In this document: piece after piece, positions 8,593 to 14,594 of the stretch
How positions within the stretch are numbered: the stretch's first letter is position 1
How the letters are laid out: each line of letters opens with the position of its first letter
Source: Thermoflexus sp.
Lineage (GTDB): Bacteria; Chloroflexota; Anaerolineae; Thermoflexales; Thermoflexaceae
Assembly (NCBI RefSeq): GCF_034432235.1
Contig: NZ_DAOUCJ010000041.1
Coordinates: 1 to 20,224 of the forward strand
Direction of reading: 5' to 3'
DNA: 20,224 nt
Made by a program: the position numbers and the translations under genes
The notes under the pieces: model-generated
What the model saw: only the letters and a program-made list of their open reading frames with translations
The model's database searches: none
What the model was told of the DNA's origin: nothing

Positions 8593-9121
8593 TTCGGAGA
8601 TCCTTTAATCGTTTCGCGAGGGCCGTCAGGGCCCGATGCTGAAGCAATTTCACAGCTCCCACGCTTTTCCCCAGCTCCTGGGCGATCCGGGCCAGCGGGA
8701 GATCCATCCAGAAACGCATCAGGATCACCGCCCGCTGGTCCGGGGTCAGATGCTTCAGGGCCTCCCGGACTTGTTCCCGCACCACCACATCCTTCCCTTC
8801 TTCCGCAGCCCTTGAGCGGCCCCAATCCTCCTCCAGCGGGACCTGGGGATGCCGGTAATGGGCGCGGTGATGTTCGGCCACCAGATGATCCGCGGTCCGG
8901 AACAGCCAGGCCGCCAGATGGCGATCCGGCCCCCGTCCCCGATGGAAGGCTTCGAGGAGGCGCAGGAAGACCTCCGCGGTCACGTCCTCTGCAACCGCCT
9001 GCTCCCCTACCCGGCCGAGCACGTAGAAATACAGCATCTGGTAATACCGCTCGTGCAGCTCGGACAGGGCCTCCGGGTCCAGGGACCGTGCACGGGCCAG
9101 CAGGGCCTGTTCGTCTATCAC
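8573..9121 (-). CDS. ECF-subfamily RNA polymerase sigma factor
   Basis: About 182 residues from GTG 9121. This start puts the family-typical DEQALLARARSLDPEAL at the N-terminus. In-frame ATG 9211 and TTG 9232 would add 30 and 37 residues that do not look conserved; none of the three has a strong Shine-Dalgarno. Region 2 is seen in LHERYYQMLYFYVLGR, AEDVTAEVFLRLLEAF and AAWLFRTADHLVAEHHR. Region 4 is seen in HLTPDQRAVILMRFWMDLPLARIAQELGKS and VGAVKLLQHRALTALAKRL, the helix-turn-helix that binds the -35 element. The protein directs RNA polymerase to a small set of promoters in response to a signal, probably released from the overlapping downstream membrane protein. The DUF5666 genes just upstream on the same strand are plausible targets, but no matching promoter pair was demonstrated. 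Confidence 0.9.
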   Translation of the reverse strand: MIDEQALLARARSLDPEALSELHERYYQMLYFYVLGRVGEQAVAEDVTAEVFLRLLEAFHRGRGPDRHLAAWLFRTADHLVAEHHRAHYRHPQVPLEEDWGRSRAAEEGKDVVVREQVREALKHLTPDQRAVILMRFWMDLPLARIAQELGKSVGAVKLLQHRALTALAKRLKDLRNDYGEA

Positions 9122-9246
9122 CGTTCCAGATCGCTCAAGGAAAGTTTCCACCGTCGATAGATCCCATCGTATCCGCTCGGGCGGGAAGATGCCACTCCCA
9201 CAGGCCCTCATTGTGGGCACCGCCTCGTTCAAGCCTCACGGGAAAG

Positions 9247-9284
9247 GGGGTTGGGCAGGATATCCTGGCGGCCCGCCCAACCCC
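9247..9284 (-). terminator. Hairpin between the DUF5666 genes and the sigma gene
   Basis: GGGGTTGGGC (9247-9256) and GCCCAACCCC (9275-9284) form a perfect 10-bp stem. The 18-nt loop contains the self-complementary AGGATATCCT (9257-9266). The hairpin lies 26 bp downstream of the stop of the small DUF5666 gene, where a transcription end would be expected. Reading the minus strand it is followed only by CCTTTCCC, not a true T-run, so it could be a weak terminator, an attenuator or an mRNA-stabilising element. Confidence 0.5.
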
Positions 9285-9309
9285 ATGCCTCCCTGATTCT
9301 CCCGAATTA

Positions 9310-9660
9310 TCAGTCGGAATCATCCTTTTCGGGACGATCCTTGTGGTGATCCTCATCCTTCTTCCCACCATCATCCTTCTTCTCATCATCCCCTTTCTTC
9401 CCATCATTGTCACCTTTCTTGCCTTCCTCTCGCGTTCCAGAATCCTTCCCGGACCGATCTTCAAGTTGAATTCGAAGGGCACGGATGGAGCCATCGCTCT
9501 GAAGAACCCCCTTCACCTCAACCCAGGCGCCGAGGGTGATAGGGTCATCGATCCGGGTATTCCCATCGACCCGGACCGTCCGACCAGCGATGCGATAGCC
9601 ATCGGGAAGGATCTCCTCCACGGCACCTTTGAACTCCACCTCCTCCTTAGTCTTCAACAT
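9310..9660 (-). CDS. Small DUF5666-domain protein with charged low-complexity tail
   Basis: 116 residues. Residues about 7-68 form one DUF5666-like beta domain (EFKGAVEEILPDGYRIAGRTV and VEVKGVLQSDGSIRALRIQLED). Residues 69-116 are almost entirely K, D, E, G and H, which suggests a disordered, possibly ion-binding or anchoring tail. No signal peptide or lipobox is present. The ATG overlaps the end of the upstream lipoprotein gene by 14 bp in the +1 frame, so translation is probably coupled. By my eye alignment the domain is about 64% identical (39 of 61 positions) to the second domain of that lipoprotein, which points to tandem duplication. Either the protein is cytoplasmic, or it depends on a +1 frameshift from the upstream gene for export. 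Molecular function is unknown. Confidence 0.75.
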   Translation of the reverse strand: MLKTKEEVEFKGAVEEILPDGYRIAGRTVRVDGNTRIDDPITLGAWVEVKGVLQSDGSIRALRIQLEDRSGKDSGTREEGKKGDNDGKKGDDEKKDDGGKKDEDHHKDRPEKDDSD

Positions 9661-10180
9661 GGATCCGGAACGCCAGGATCGTTCCGTCCGGTTGCAGAAC
9701 GCCCTTCACCTCCACAAAAGTCCCCACGGCGATCGGACCCTCAACACGCGTGGTCGCGGTCACCATCACCGTCCGCCCCCCAATCCGATAACCGTTGGGC
9801 AAAACCTCCTCCACCACCCCCTTGAACTCCATTTGAAGGATAGGAGTGGGCAGGGGAGAGACCATTGTCCCTCCCGCCGTTCCGGCCACCGATCCGCCCG
9901 AGGATTGAACCCGGATCATCGTGGCATTCCAAGCCCCATCTGCTGGGGCCCCTTCCACCTCCACTCGGGCTCCTACCTGAAGGTCCCCCAGGATCTGCGT
10001 CTGGCCGGTCCAGCGAACCAGCCGGCCGGAGACCTGAAGGCCATCCGGGAGGATCGCCTCCACTGTTCCCTCCCAGCGCGTTGCGGTTCCTTCCCTGGAT
10101 GCCGGAGGGGTCGTGCAGGCCGTTAGCATCAACCCGATCCACGCCAGCAGGAAGATTCCGAAACCGATGCCCTTTTTCAT
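9647..10180 (-). CDS. Lipoprotein with two DUF5666-like domains
   Basis: 177 residues. The N-terminus MKKGIGFGIFLLAWIGLMLTAC is a lipoprotein signal peptide with lipobox LTAC, so Cys22 would be lipidated and the protein anchored outside the cytoplasmic membrane. Two DUF5666-like beta domains follow, at about 36-91 (RWEGTVEAILPDGLQVSGRLV) and 117-177 (EFKGVVEEVLPNGYRIGGRTV and FVEVKGVLQPDGTI). A Ser/Gly/Pro-rich linker at about 93-115 separates them. It is the first gene of a minus-strand set leading to the sigma/anti-sigma pair. The ribosome-binding region is unusual: a GGGGGTGG run lies 4 nt before the ATG and forms one arm of a 10-bp inverted repeat. Molecular function is unknown; surface binding or sensing is inferred from the domain and location. 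Confidence 0.8.
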   Translation of the reverse strand: MKKGIGFGIFLLAWIGLMLTACTTPPASREGTATRWEGTVEAILPDGLQVSGRLVRWTGQTQILGDLQVGARVEVEGAPADGAWNATMIRVQSSGGSVAGTAGGTMVSPLPTPILQMEFKGVVEEVLPNGYRIGGRTVMVTATTRVEGPIAVGTFVEVKGVLQPDGTILAFRIHVED

Positions 10181-10184
10181 GGGA

Positions 10185-10266
10185 CCACCCCCGTCTTTAG
10201 GATGCTGAACCCGGGTTCGCTCATCATGTCATGTCGGAGATCACCCGGAAAAGGTTACGGGGGTGG
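10185..10266. promoter_or_regulatory. 10-bp inverted repeat flanking the upstream region of the DUF5666 lipoprotein gene
   Basis: CCACCCCCGT (10185-10194) and ACGGGGGTGG (10257-10266) are exact reverse complements, 62 bp apart. In a minus-strand transcript the arm nearest the lipoprotein ATG covers its G-rich ribosome-binding region. Pairing of the two arms could therefore hide the start, if transcription begins upstream of 10266. As DNA it could also be a spaced regulator site. Confidence 0.4.
10207..10218. promoter_or_regulatory. Perfect 12-bp palindrome GAACCCGGGTTC, operator candidate
   Basis: This is a perfect palindrome in the 196-bp region between two divergent genes, 27 bp upstream of the lipoprotein start, inside the 10-bp inverted repeat pair. 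Its position fits an operator for a dimeric regulator or a leader hairpin. The binding protein is unknown. Confidence 0.4.
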
Positions 10267-10316
10267 GATTCGAGATTTTCTATGGGGAAGGCCAGGGCCA
10301 CGTCTCAGCCATCGGT

Positions 10317-10346
10317 TCGGCACGGGGAAGGGTAGGGTTGTATAGT
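10317..10346 (+). promoter_or_regulatory. Candidate sigma-70-type promoter for the DUF433 gene
   Basis: TCGGCA (10317-10322, four of six -35 positions) and TATAGT (10341-10346, five of six -10 positions) are separated by 18 bp. The predicted start near 10353 leaves a short leader containing AGGAGAGG (10360-10367). Confidence 0.4.
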
Positions 10347-10376
10347 AGAAAAGTCCACCAGGAGAGGATTCGGAAG

Positions 10377-10586
10377 ATGGCGCGCGTTGACTGGCGAGAG
10401 CGAGTGGTCATCAATCCCGAGATCCACCATGGAGAACCATGTATCCGTGGCACGCGGATTCCGGTGAAGGTGATTGTGAGCAGCCTGGCGGAAGGGATGT
10501 CCTTTGAAGACATCCTTCGGGAGTATCCCCCGTTGAGCGCGGAGGATCTCTGGGCCGCCCTGGCCTATAGCCAGCGTCGAATTTGA
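10377..10586 (+). CDS. DUF433 family protein (antitoxin-like)
   Basis: 69 residues. Start ATG 10377 is chosen because AGGAGAGG (10360-10367) lies 9 nt upstream and because DUF433 proteins begin close to the 'I...P.i..G.P.I.GTRI.v' motif, here VVINPEIHHGEPCIRGTRIPVKVIV. An open frame extends further upstream but crosses the predicted promoter. The second half (SLAEGMSFEDILREYPPLSAEDLWAALAY) is the helical 'G.s.eeIl..yP.l...di.aal.y' segment of the family. DUF433 proteins are small winged-helix-like proteins often paired with a DUF5615 PIN-like toxin; no such gene is next to this one. The stop codon lies inside the -35 element of the thiamine operon promoter, so read-through or interference between the units is possible. 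Confidence 0.88.
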   Translation: MARVDWRERVVINPEIHHGEPCIRGTRIPVKVIVSSLAEGMSFEDILREYPPLSAEDLWAALAYSQRRI

Positions 10587-10611
10587 CAGGCCCCTTTTTT
10601 CACATTACAGT
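10583..10611 (+). promoter_or_regulatory. Promoter of the thiamine operon
   Basis: TTGACA (10583-10588) is a perfect -35 element, followed after 17 bp by TACAGT (10606-10611), four of six -10 positions. Transcription would start near 10618, just before the TPP aptamer. The -35 overlaps the TGA stop of the DUF433 gene (10584-10586). Confidence 0.7.
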
Positions 10612-10625
10612 AACCGCGGAATTTC

Positions 10626-10745
10626 GGGGCGACGTGGGGAGTCCGCGGGGAAGCGGGCTGAGAGGGCGCCCTGCCGGCCGGAGGCCGGCCCTGGTGCCGA
10701 CCCATGGAACCTGATCCGGGTCATGCCGGCGGAGGGACGGTCGCC
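10626..10745 (+). ncRNA. TPP riboswitch (THI element)
   Basis: The hallmarks are in the right order: CTGAGA (10658-10663), ACCC (10700-10703), GGAACCTGATCCGGGTCATG (from 10706) and CCGGCGGAGGGA. The closing helix P1 pairs GGCGAC (10628-10633) with GTCGCC (10740-10745). The optional P3 extension is GGCCGG/CCGGCC with a 3-nt loop (10676-10690). It binds thiamine pyrophosphate and should repress thiE-thiD when TPP is plentiful. No terminator with a T-run follows the aptamer. CTCC segments at 10767-10770 and 10775-10778 could pair with the thiE Shine-Dalgarno AAGGAG (10797-10802), so translational control is the likelier mode. Confidence 0.95.
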
Positions 10746-10810
10746 ACCCGTTTGCCCCTCGCGTCTCTCCATCTCTCCCCACGAAGATCGCCTCTGAAGG
10801 AGCTCATGGG

Positions 10811-11470
10811 ATGGCGCTGGACCTGCGCGTTTACCTCGTTCTGGACCCGGCGCTCACCTCCGGGCGATCGCCGCTGGAGATCGCGGAATCGGCCCTTAAG
10901 GGGGGGATCACCGCCATGCAGTTGCGCTGGAAATCCGGGCCGTTGCGGGAGATGCTCCGGCTGGGGGAAGCCCTGCGGGCGCTCTGCCGGCGATATGGTG
11001 TTCCTTTCCTCATCAACGATCGCGTCGACGTCGCCATGGCGATCCATGCGGACGGGGTCCACCTGGGCCAGGAGGATCTCCCTCCTGAGGTGGCGCGGCG
11101 CCTTCTGGGCCCTCAGGCCCTCATCGGGGTCTCCGCCCGCACCCCGGCGCAGGCTCAAGCGGCGGAGGCCGCCGGCGCCGATTATCTGGGATCGGGCTCC
11201 ATCTTCCCCACAGCTTCCAAGGCCAACCCGATTCTCATCGGACTGGAGGGGCTGGCCGCCGTCGTCCGCTCCACGCGGCTTCCGGTGGTAGCCATCGGCG
11301 GAGTGACTCCGGAGAACGCCGCCGTGTGCATCCGTATGGGAGCCGCCGGGGTCGCGGTGATCTCCGCCATCACCCAGGCGCCCGATCCGGAGGCCGCCGC
11401 GCGCGCCCTGCGACGGGCGGTGGATGCAGCGCTGGCCGAGCGGGAGAAGCGCTCCCCCTCCGGCGCTTAA
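10811..11470 (+). CDS. thiE: Thiamine-phosphate synthase
   Basis: 219 residues, normal for ThiE. Start ATG 10811 follows AAGGAG (10797-10802) at an 8-nt spacing; a nearer ATG at 10806 is out of frame. TIM-barrel motifs seen are QLRWK (37-41, pyrophosphate binding), IND (68-70), DGVHLGQED (81-89), GVSART (106-111), GSGSIFPTASK (127-137), AIGGVTPENA (161-170) and GAAGVAVISAI (178-188). The enzyme joins hydroxymethylpyrimidine pyrophosphate with the thiazole phosphate to give thiamine monophosphate in the cytoplasm. It is the first gene after the TPP riboswitch and is followed by thiD. Thiazole and pyrimidine synthesis genes are not in the window, so the rest of the pathway or salvage genes lie elsewhere. 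Confidence 0.97.
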   Translation: MALDLRVYLVLDPALTSGRSPLEIAESALKGGITAMQLRWKSGPLREMLRLGEALRALCRRYGVPFLINDRVDVAMAIHADGVHLGQEDLPPEVARRLLGPQALIGVSARTPAQAQAAEAAGADYLGSGSIFPTASKANPILIGLEGLAAVVRSTRLPVVAIGGVTPENAAVCIRMGAAGVAVISAITQAPDPEAAARALRRAVDAALAEREKRSPSGA

Positions 11471-11527
11471 CGGATGGAGGCGGGATCAGGGCCTCCAGCC
11501 CTCGCGGAGTTCTGCAATCCTCAGACC

Positions 11528-11533
11528 AGGAGG
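11528..11533 (+). promoter_or_regulatory. Shine-Dalgarno that decides the thiD start
   Basis: AGGAGG directly abuts one ATG (11534) and lies at an ideal 6 nt from the next in-frame ATG (11540). The latter is therefore the likely start, and the 22 codons upstream are leader. Confidence 0.75.
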
Positions 11534-11539
11534 ATGGCG

Positions 11540-12364
11540 ATGACCACTTTGCCTCGTGCCCTAACGATCGCCGGATCGGATTCGGGCGGGGGGGCGGGCA
11601 TCCAGGCGGATCTGAAGACCTTTGGCGCGCTGGGCGTTTACGGCATGAGCGTGCTCACGGCCCTCACCGCCCAGAACACCCGGGGAGTCCAGGCGGTTTT
11701 CGAACTCCCCCCTGAGTTCGTGGCGGCCCAGATCGACTCGGTGCTGGGCGACATCGGCGCCGACGCGGTGAAAACGGGGATGCTGGCGAATGCCGCCATC
11801 ATCGAGGTGGTCGCCGGGAAAATGCGGGAATACCGCGTGGAGCGTCTGGTCGTCGATCCGGTCATGCGGGCCAAGAGTGGGGATCCCCTCCTTCGCCCGG
11901 AGGCCCAGGACGCACTGATCCGTCACCTCTTCCCCCTGGCGATGGTGGTCACCCCGAACCTCCACGAGGCGCGGGCGCTGGTGGGGCGGGAGCTGCGGAG
12001 CCGGGCGGATATGCGAGAGGCAGCACGGATCATCCACGAGATGGGGCCGCGCTGGGTGGTGGTGAAAGGCGGCCACCTGGAAGGGGATGATCACAGCGTG
12101 GACATTGTGTTCGATGGCCGGGATTTCTATGAGCTGGACGCCCCACGGGTGGACACGGTGAACACCCATGGGACGGGGTGCACGTTCGCCTCGGCCATCG
12201 CGGCGGGGCTGGCCAGGGGTCTCCCACCCCTGGAGGCCATCCGTCAGGCGAAAGACTATCTGACCGCGATCCTCCAGGCCTCCCGGGCCTTTAAACTCGG
12301 CCGGGGCGCGTATGGGCCGATGGATCACTTCGCTTTGCTGAAAGCCCGGGCTTATCCCGGATAG
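11540..12364 (+). CDS. thiD: Bifunctional hydroxymethylpyrimidine kinase/phosphomethylpyrimidine kinase
   Basis: 274 residues from ATG 11540, close to the usual about 265; the frame stays open up to 11474. Ribokinase-fold motifs are ALTIAGSDSGGGAGIQADLKT at the N-terminus (substrate site), AVKTGMLAN, VVDPVMRAKSGDPLL (Asp106, Met109), TPNLHEA and the anion-hole/catalytic NTHGTGCTFASA (GTGC at 211-214). The enzyme phosphorylates HMP to HMP-P and then HMP-PP, the pyrimidine substrate of ThiE. It lies 69 bp after thiE in the same orientation and should share the TPP riboswitch. It ends convergently against the minus-strand MgtC-like gene, with a GGCCCC/GGGGCC hairpin in between. Confidence 0.96.
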   Translation: MTTLPRALTIAGSDSGGGAGIQADLKTFGALGVYGMSVLTALTAQNTRGVQAVFELPPEFVAAQIDSVLGDIGADAVKTGMLANAAIIEVVAGKMREYRVERLVVDPVMRAKSGDPLLRPEAQDALIRHLFPLAMVVTPNLHEARALVGRELRSRADMREAARIIHEMGPRWVVVKGGHLEGDDHSVDIVFDGRDFYELDAPRVDTVNTHGTGCTFASAIAAGLARGLPPLEAIRQAKDYLTAILQASRAFKLGRGAYGPMDHFALLKARAYPG

Positions 12365-12413
12365 AAGGCGAGCAGGACATCCGCCGCCGGGCGCCCATTT
12401 CGGAAGATGGGAT

Positions 12414-12435
12414 GGCCCCTTCCCCTTCTGGGGCC
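12414..12435. terminator. Weak hairpin between convergent thiD and MgtC-like genes
   Basis: GGCCCC (12414-12419) and GGGGCC (12430-12435) form a 6-bp all-GC stem with a 10-nt loop between two converging genes. No T-run follows on either side, so terminator function is uncertain. Confidence 0.3.
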
Positions 12436-12488
12436 GTGGGGAACCCCTTCAATGCCCTGCGGCCCCAGCCGCCCCTGATCGTTCGGTT

Positions 12489-13766
12489 TCACCGCCACCC
12501 TTCGACGGCCAGGCCGAGGATCCCCACCAGGACGGTGAGGACGGAAGCCCATCCCAGGCGGCGCAACCAGGGGCCCCGCAACCCGCCCAGCCGGGCCATC
12601 GGCACGTGGAAGAGCAAGCTGGCCATGGAGGCCAGCACCACACCAAGCCCTGCCGCCTCCATCGAAATCTGCCCCTGCGCCGCCAGGGTCGCCGCCGCCG
12701 CCGCTGTCGAGGCGCTGCTCACCAGCCCGCCCAGGAACGTCGCCACCATAAATCCTCCTGGTCCCAGGAAGCGATCCGCCAGCACCACGGCCGCCCGGAT
12801 CACCAGATAAAACGTCCCGAAGAGCAGGCTATGGCGCAGCGAGAAGGGGAAAGCCAAGCGGATCGCCGGCGCAGCCGAAGATGCGTTCTGCCGGAGGATC
12901 CGAAGGACCATCAGCCCGGTGAGGCCGGCCATCAGCCCCACCGCCAGCCAGCCGTGGAGCAGCGCGGCCGGCGCGAAGATCCCCAGGATCAGGCCGTTGC
13001 GGGCCATCATGGCGATGTTAGCCAGCAGCATCCCCTCCAGGGCCAGATCCATGGCTTTCTCCTCCTGTCCCCGACATCGCCGGGCCAGCTCCGAAACCGT
13101 CGCCGTGCTGTTCACCAGCCCGCCGAGGATCCCGGTGAAATGGATCCCCCGGGCGCCGTAAAGCCGCAGCAGCGCATAGTTCACCAGGCCGATCGCCGAG
13201 AGGATCACCACCACCAGCCACGCCGCCCGGAGGTTGACCAGGCCCATGGGATCCACGGTGGGGGACAGGCCCTCCGGCAGGAGGGGATAGATCACCAGCG
13301 TCAGCACCCCGAACAGCACAATGGAGCGCAGCTCCTCCAGGGAAAGCCCCACGGTAAAGCGGACCAGCTCCGCCTTCCAGGCCAGGAGCATCGTCACCAG
13401 CACGGCGGTAGCCGCCGCCACCAGGAAATACCCCTGCGCAACCACAATGCCCAGGAGCAGCGTCACCAGCAGGGCCACCGAAGTCGTCATCTCCAGGGAG
13501 CGGTCCACCAGCATGCTGCGGATATTGAGGATGCTCACCAGGGCGATCGCCGCAGCCAGGACCAGGAAGGCGGCGACGGGGTGGATCAGCCAGGCCAGGC
13601 ACCCCGCCAGCGCCGCCAGGGCGAAGGTGCGCAACCCCACATCCTTATGCGCCCACTCCCGCTCCAGCCCGATCAGCAACCCGATCCCCAGCGAGATCCC
13701 GATCGGTTCAATGTATCCCCGAAGATCGCCCATCGTCGTATCTCGAACGAGGTGGGACAACCACAA
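12489..13766 (-). CDS. MgtC/SapB-DUF4010 family membrane protein
   Basis: About 425 residues from TTG 13766, chosen because AGGAGG (13775-13780) lies 8 nt upstream. ATG 13733 (414 residues) is a good alternative, since family similarity begins there (GDLRGYIEPIGISLGIGLLIGLEREW). The IGLEREW motif in the first helix, then about three more helices, is the MgtC/SapB N-terminal domain. The remaining two thirds, with ILGGLVNSTATVSELARR and TFLGGLVSSASTAAAAATLA as internally related segments, match DUF4010. About 12 hydrophobic segments in all place it in the cytoplasmic membrane. MgtC-type proteins are linked to magnesium and envelope homeostasis; the DUF4010 fusion's activity is not established. 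It sits downstream of the SDR gene in the same orientation and may be co-transcribed, but an unrelated role is likely. Confidence 0.85.
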   Translation of the reverse strand: MWLSHLVRDTTMGDLRGYIEPIGISLGIGLLIGLEREWAHKDVGLRTFALAALAGCLAWLIHPVAAFLVLAAAIALVSILNIRSMLVDRSLEMTTSVALLVTLLLGIVVAQGYFLVAAATAVLVTMLLAWKAELVRFTVGLSLEELRSIVLFGVLTLVIYPLLPEGLSPTVDPMGLVNLRAAWLVVVILSAIGLVNYALLRLYGARGIHFTGILGGLVNSTATVSELARRCRGQEEKAMDLALEGMLLANIAMMARNGLILGIFAPAALLHGWLAVGLMAGLTGLMVLRILRQNASSAAPAIRLAFPFSLRHSLLFGTFYLVIRAAVVLADRFLGPGGFMVATFLGGLVSSASTAAAAATLAAQGQISMEAAGLGVVLASMASLLFHVPMARLGGLRGPWLRRLGWASVLTVLVGILGLAVEGWR

Positions 13767-13807
13767 GCAGTTGTCCTCCTGCACCGAAGGGGACGCGAGA
13801 CAAAACG

Positions 13808-14587
13808 CTATGTGAGATGGGCCCCGCCCGTCACATCCAGAACCGCGCCGGTGATGAAATCGGCCTCAGGCAGACACAACAACAGCACGGCGTTGGCCAC
13901 ATCCTGAGGTTCCTCAATTCGCCCCAGCGGGGTTTTGCTCACATACTCCGCGCGCACGGCCTCTGGATCCATCCCCCGCAGCTGCCCCTCCCACACGATC
14001 TCGCGCTCCTGCATCGATGTGCGGACAAATCCGGGGCAGATCAGATTGACTTTGATATTATACTTGCCCACTTCCACCGCCAAACTCAGGCCGAAGCCGA
14101 TCACCGCCCACTTGGAGGCCGCATAGTGCGCCAGCAGAGGGACAGCCCGATGGCCGGCCATGGACGCCGTGATGATGATGCGACCGCCGCCCTGGCGGAT
14201 CATATGGGGAATAGCGGCCTGGCAGGTAAAGAACACTCCTTTCGTGTTCACGTTGAAGTTATAATCCCATTCCTCCTCCGTGAGGTCCTTCACCCAGTTC
14301 ATCGTGGAAACCCCAGCGTTCGGGCAGACTATATCCAGGCGTCCCCATTTAGCGACCACGGCATCCATCACCGCGACGTTGTCAGCCTTCCTGGTGACAT
14401 CGAGACGCCAGGATTCCGCGACCCCATCGGATTGACGGATCTCCTCCGCAACCTGACGGGCCCCTTCCTCGTTAATATCCGTTACGGCCACATAAGCCCC
14501 TTCTCGAGCCAGGGTTCGGGCGATAGCCGCTCCGATCCCGGTCCCCGCGCCGGTTACCATCGCAACCTGTCCATCCAGGCGTCCCAT
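13808..14587 (-). CDS. Short-chain dehydrogenase/reductase, probable polyol/sugar dehydrogenase
   Basis: 259 residues, classical SDR length. Start ATG 14587 follows AAGGAGG (14595-14601) at a 7-nt spacing. Seen are the cofactor motif TGAGTGIG (12-19), Asp37 at the end of the second strand (suggesting NAD rather than NADP), NAG (90-92), Asn114, and the catalytic Ser142, Tyr155 and Lys159 in YAASK. PG at 185-186 and a C-terminal TGAVLDVTGGAHLT complete the family pattern. Following an FGGY kinase and a sugar ABC transporter, it is best read as oxidising an imported polyol to a ketose for the kinase, or the reverse. Fatty-acid-type 3-oxoacyl reductases share the fold, so substrate is inferred only from context. 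The leader contains a hairpin that may affect its translation. Confidence 0.9.
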   Translation of the reverse strand: MGRLDGQVAMVTGAGTGIGAAIARTLAREGAYVAVTDINEEGARQVAEEIRQSDGVAESWRLDVTRKADNVAVMDAVVAKWGRLDIVCPNAGVSTMNWVKDLTEEEWDYNFNVNTKGVFFTCQAAIPHMIRQGGGRIIITASMAGHRAVPLLAHYAASKWAVIGFGLSLAVEVGKYNIKVNLICPGFVRTSMQEREIVWEGQLRGMDPEAVRAEYVSKTPLGRIEEPQDVANAVLLLCLPEADFITGAVLDVTGGAHLT

Positions 14588-14594
14588 GGATGAG

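Noticed and set aside
9139..9149. GGAAAGTTTCC palindrome near the sigma-factor start, as an ECF autoregulatory promoter
   Set aside because: It has only five-base arms, and I could not find a matching -35/-10 pair shared with the upstream DUF5666 promoter region.
9345..9456. Polypyrimidine/polypurine tract rich in TTC and ATC units
   Set aside because: It is explained by the K/D/E-rich tail of the small DUF5666 protein; a separate structural role is not supported.
8119..9825. A 568-codon open frame on the plus strand opposite the sigma and anti-sigma genes
   Set aside because: Its translation is Pro/Arg/Ser-rich with no domain character, while the opposite strand encodes clear sigma, DUF5667 and DUF5666 proteins. 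It is a high-GC shadow frame.
10589..10600. GGCCCC followed by six T residues after the DUF433 gene, as an intrinsic terminator
   Set aside because: No adequate stem precedes it (a five-pair GGGCC/GGCCC match with a long loop at best), and the run is the spacer between the -35 and -10 elements of the thiamine operon promoter.
12342..12353. Palindrome AAGCCCGGGCTT near the end of thiD
   Set aside because: It lies within the coding sequence, has no loop and no T-run, and is expected from GC-rich codons.
12606..13907. A 433-codon plus-strand frame opposite the MgtC-like gene
   Set aside because: Its composition is dominated by Arg, Gln, His and Gly, and the opposite strand has conserved membrane-protein motifs.
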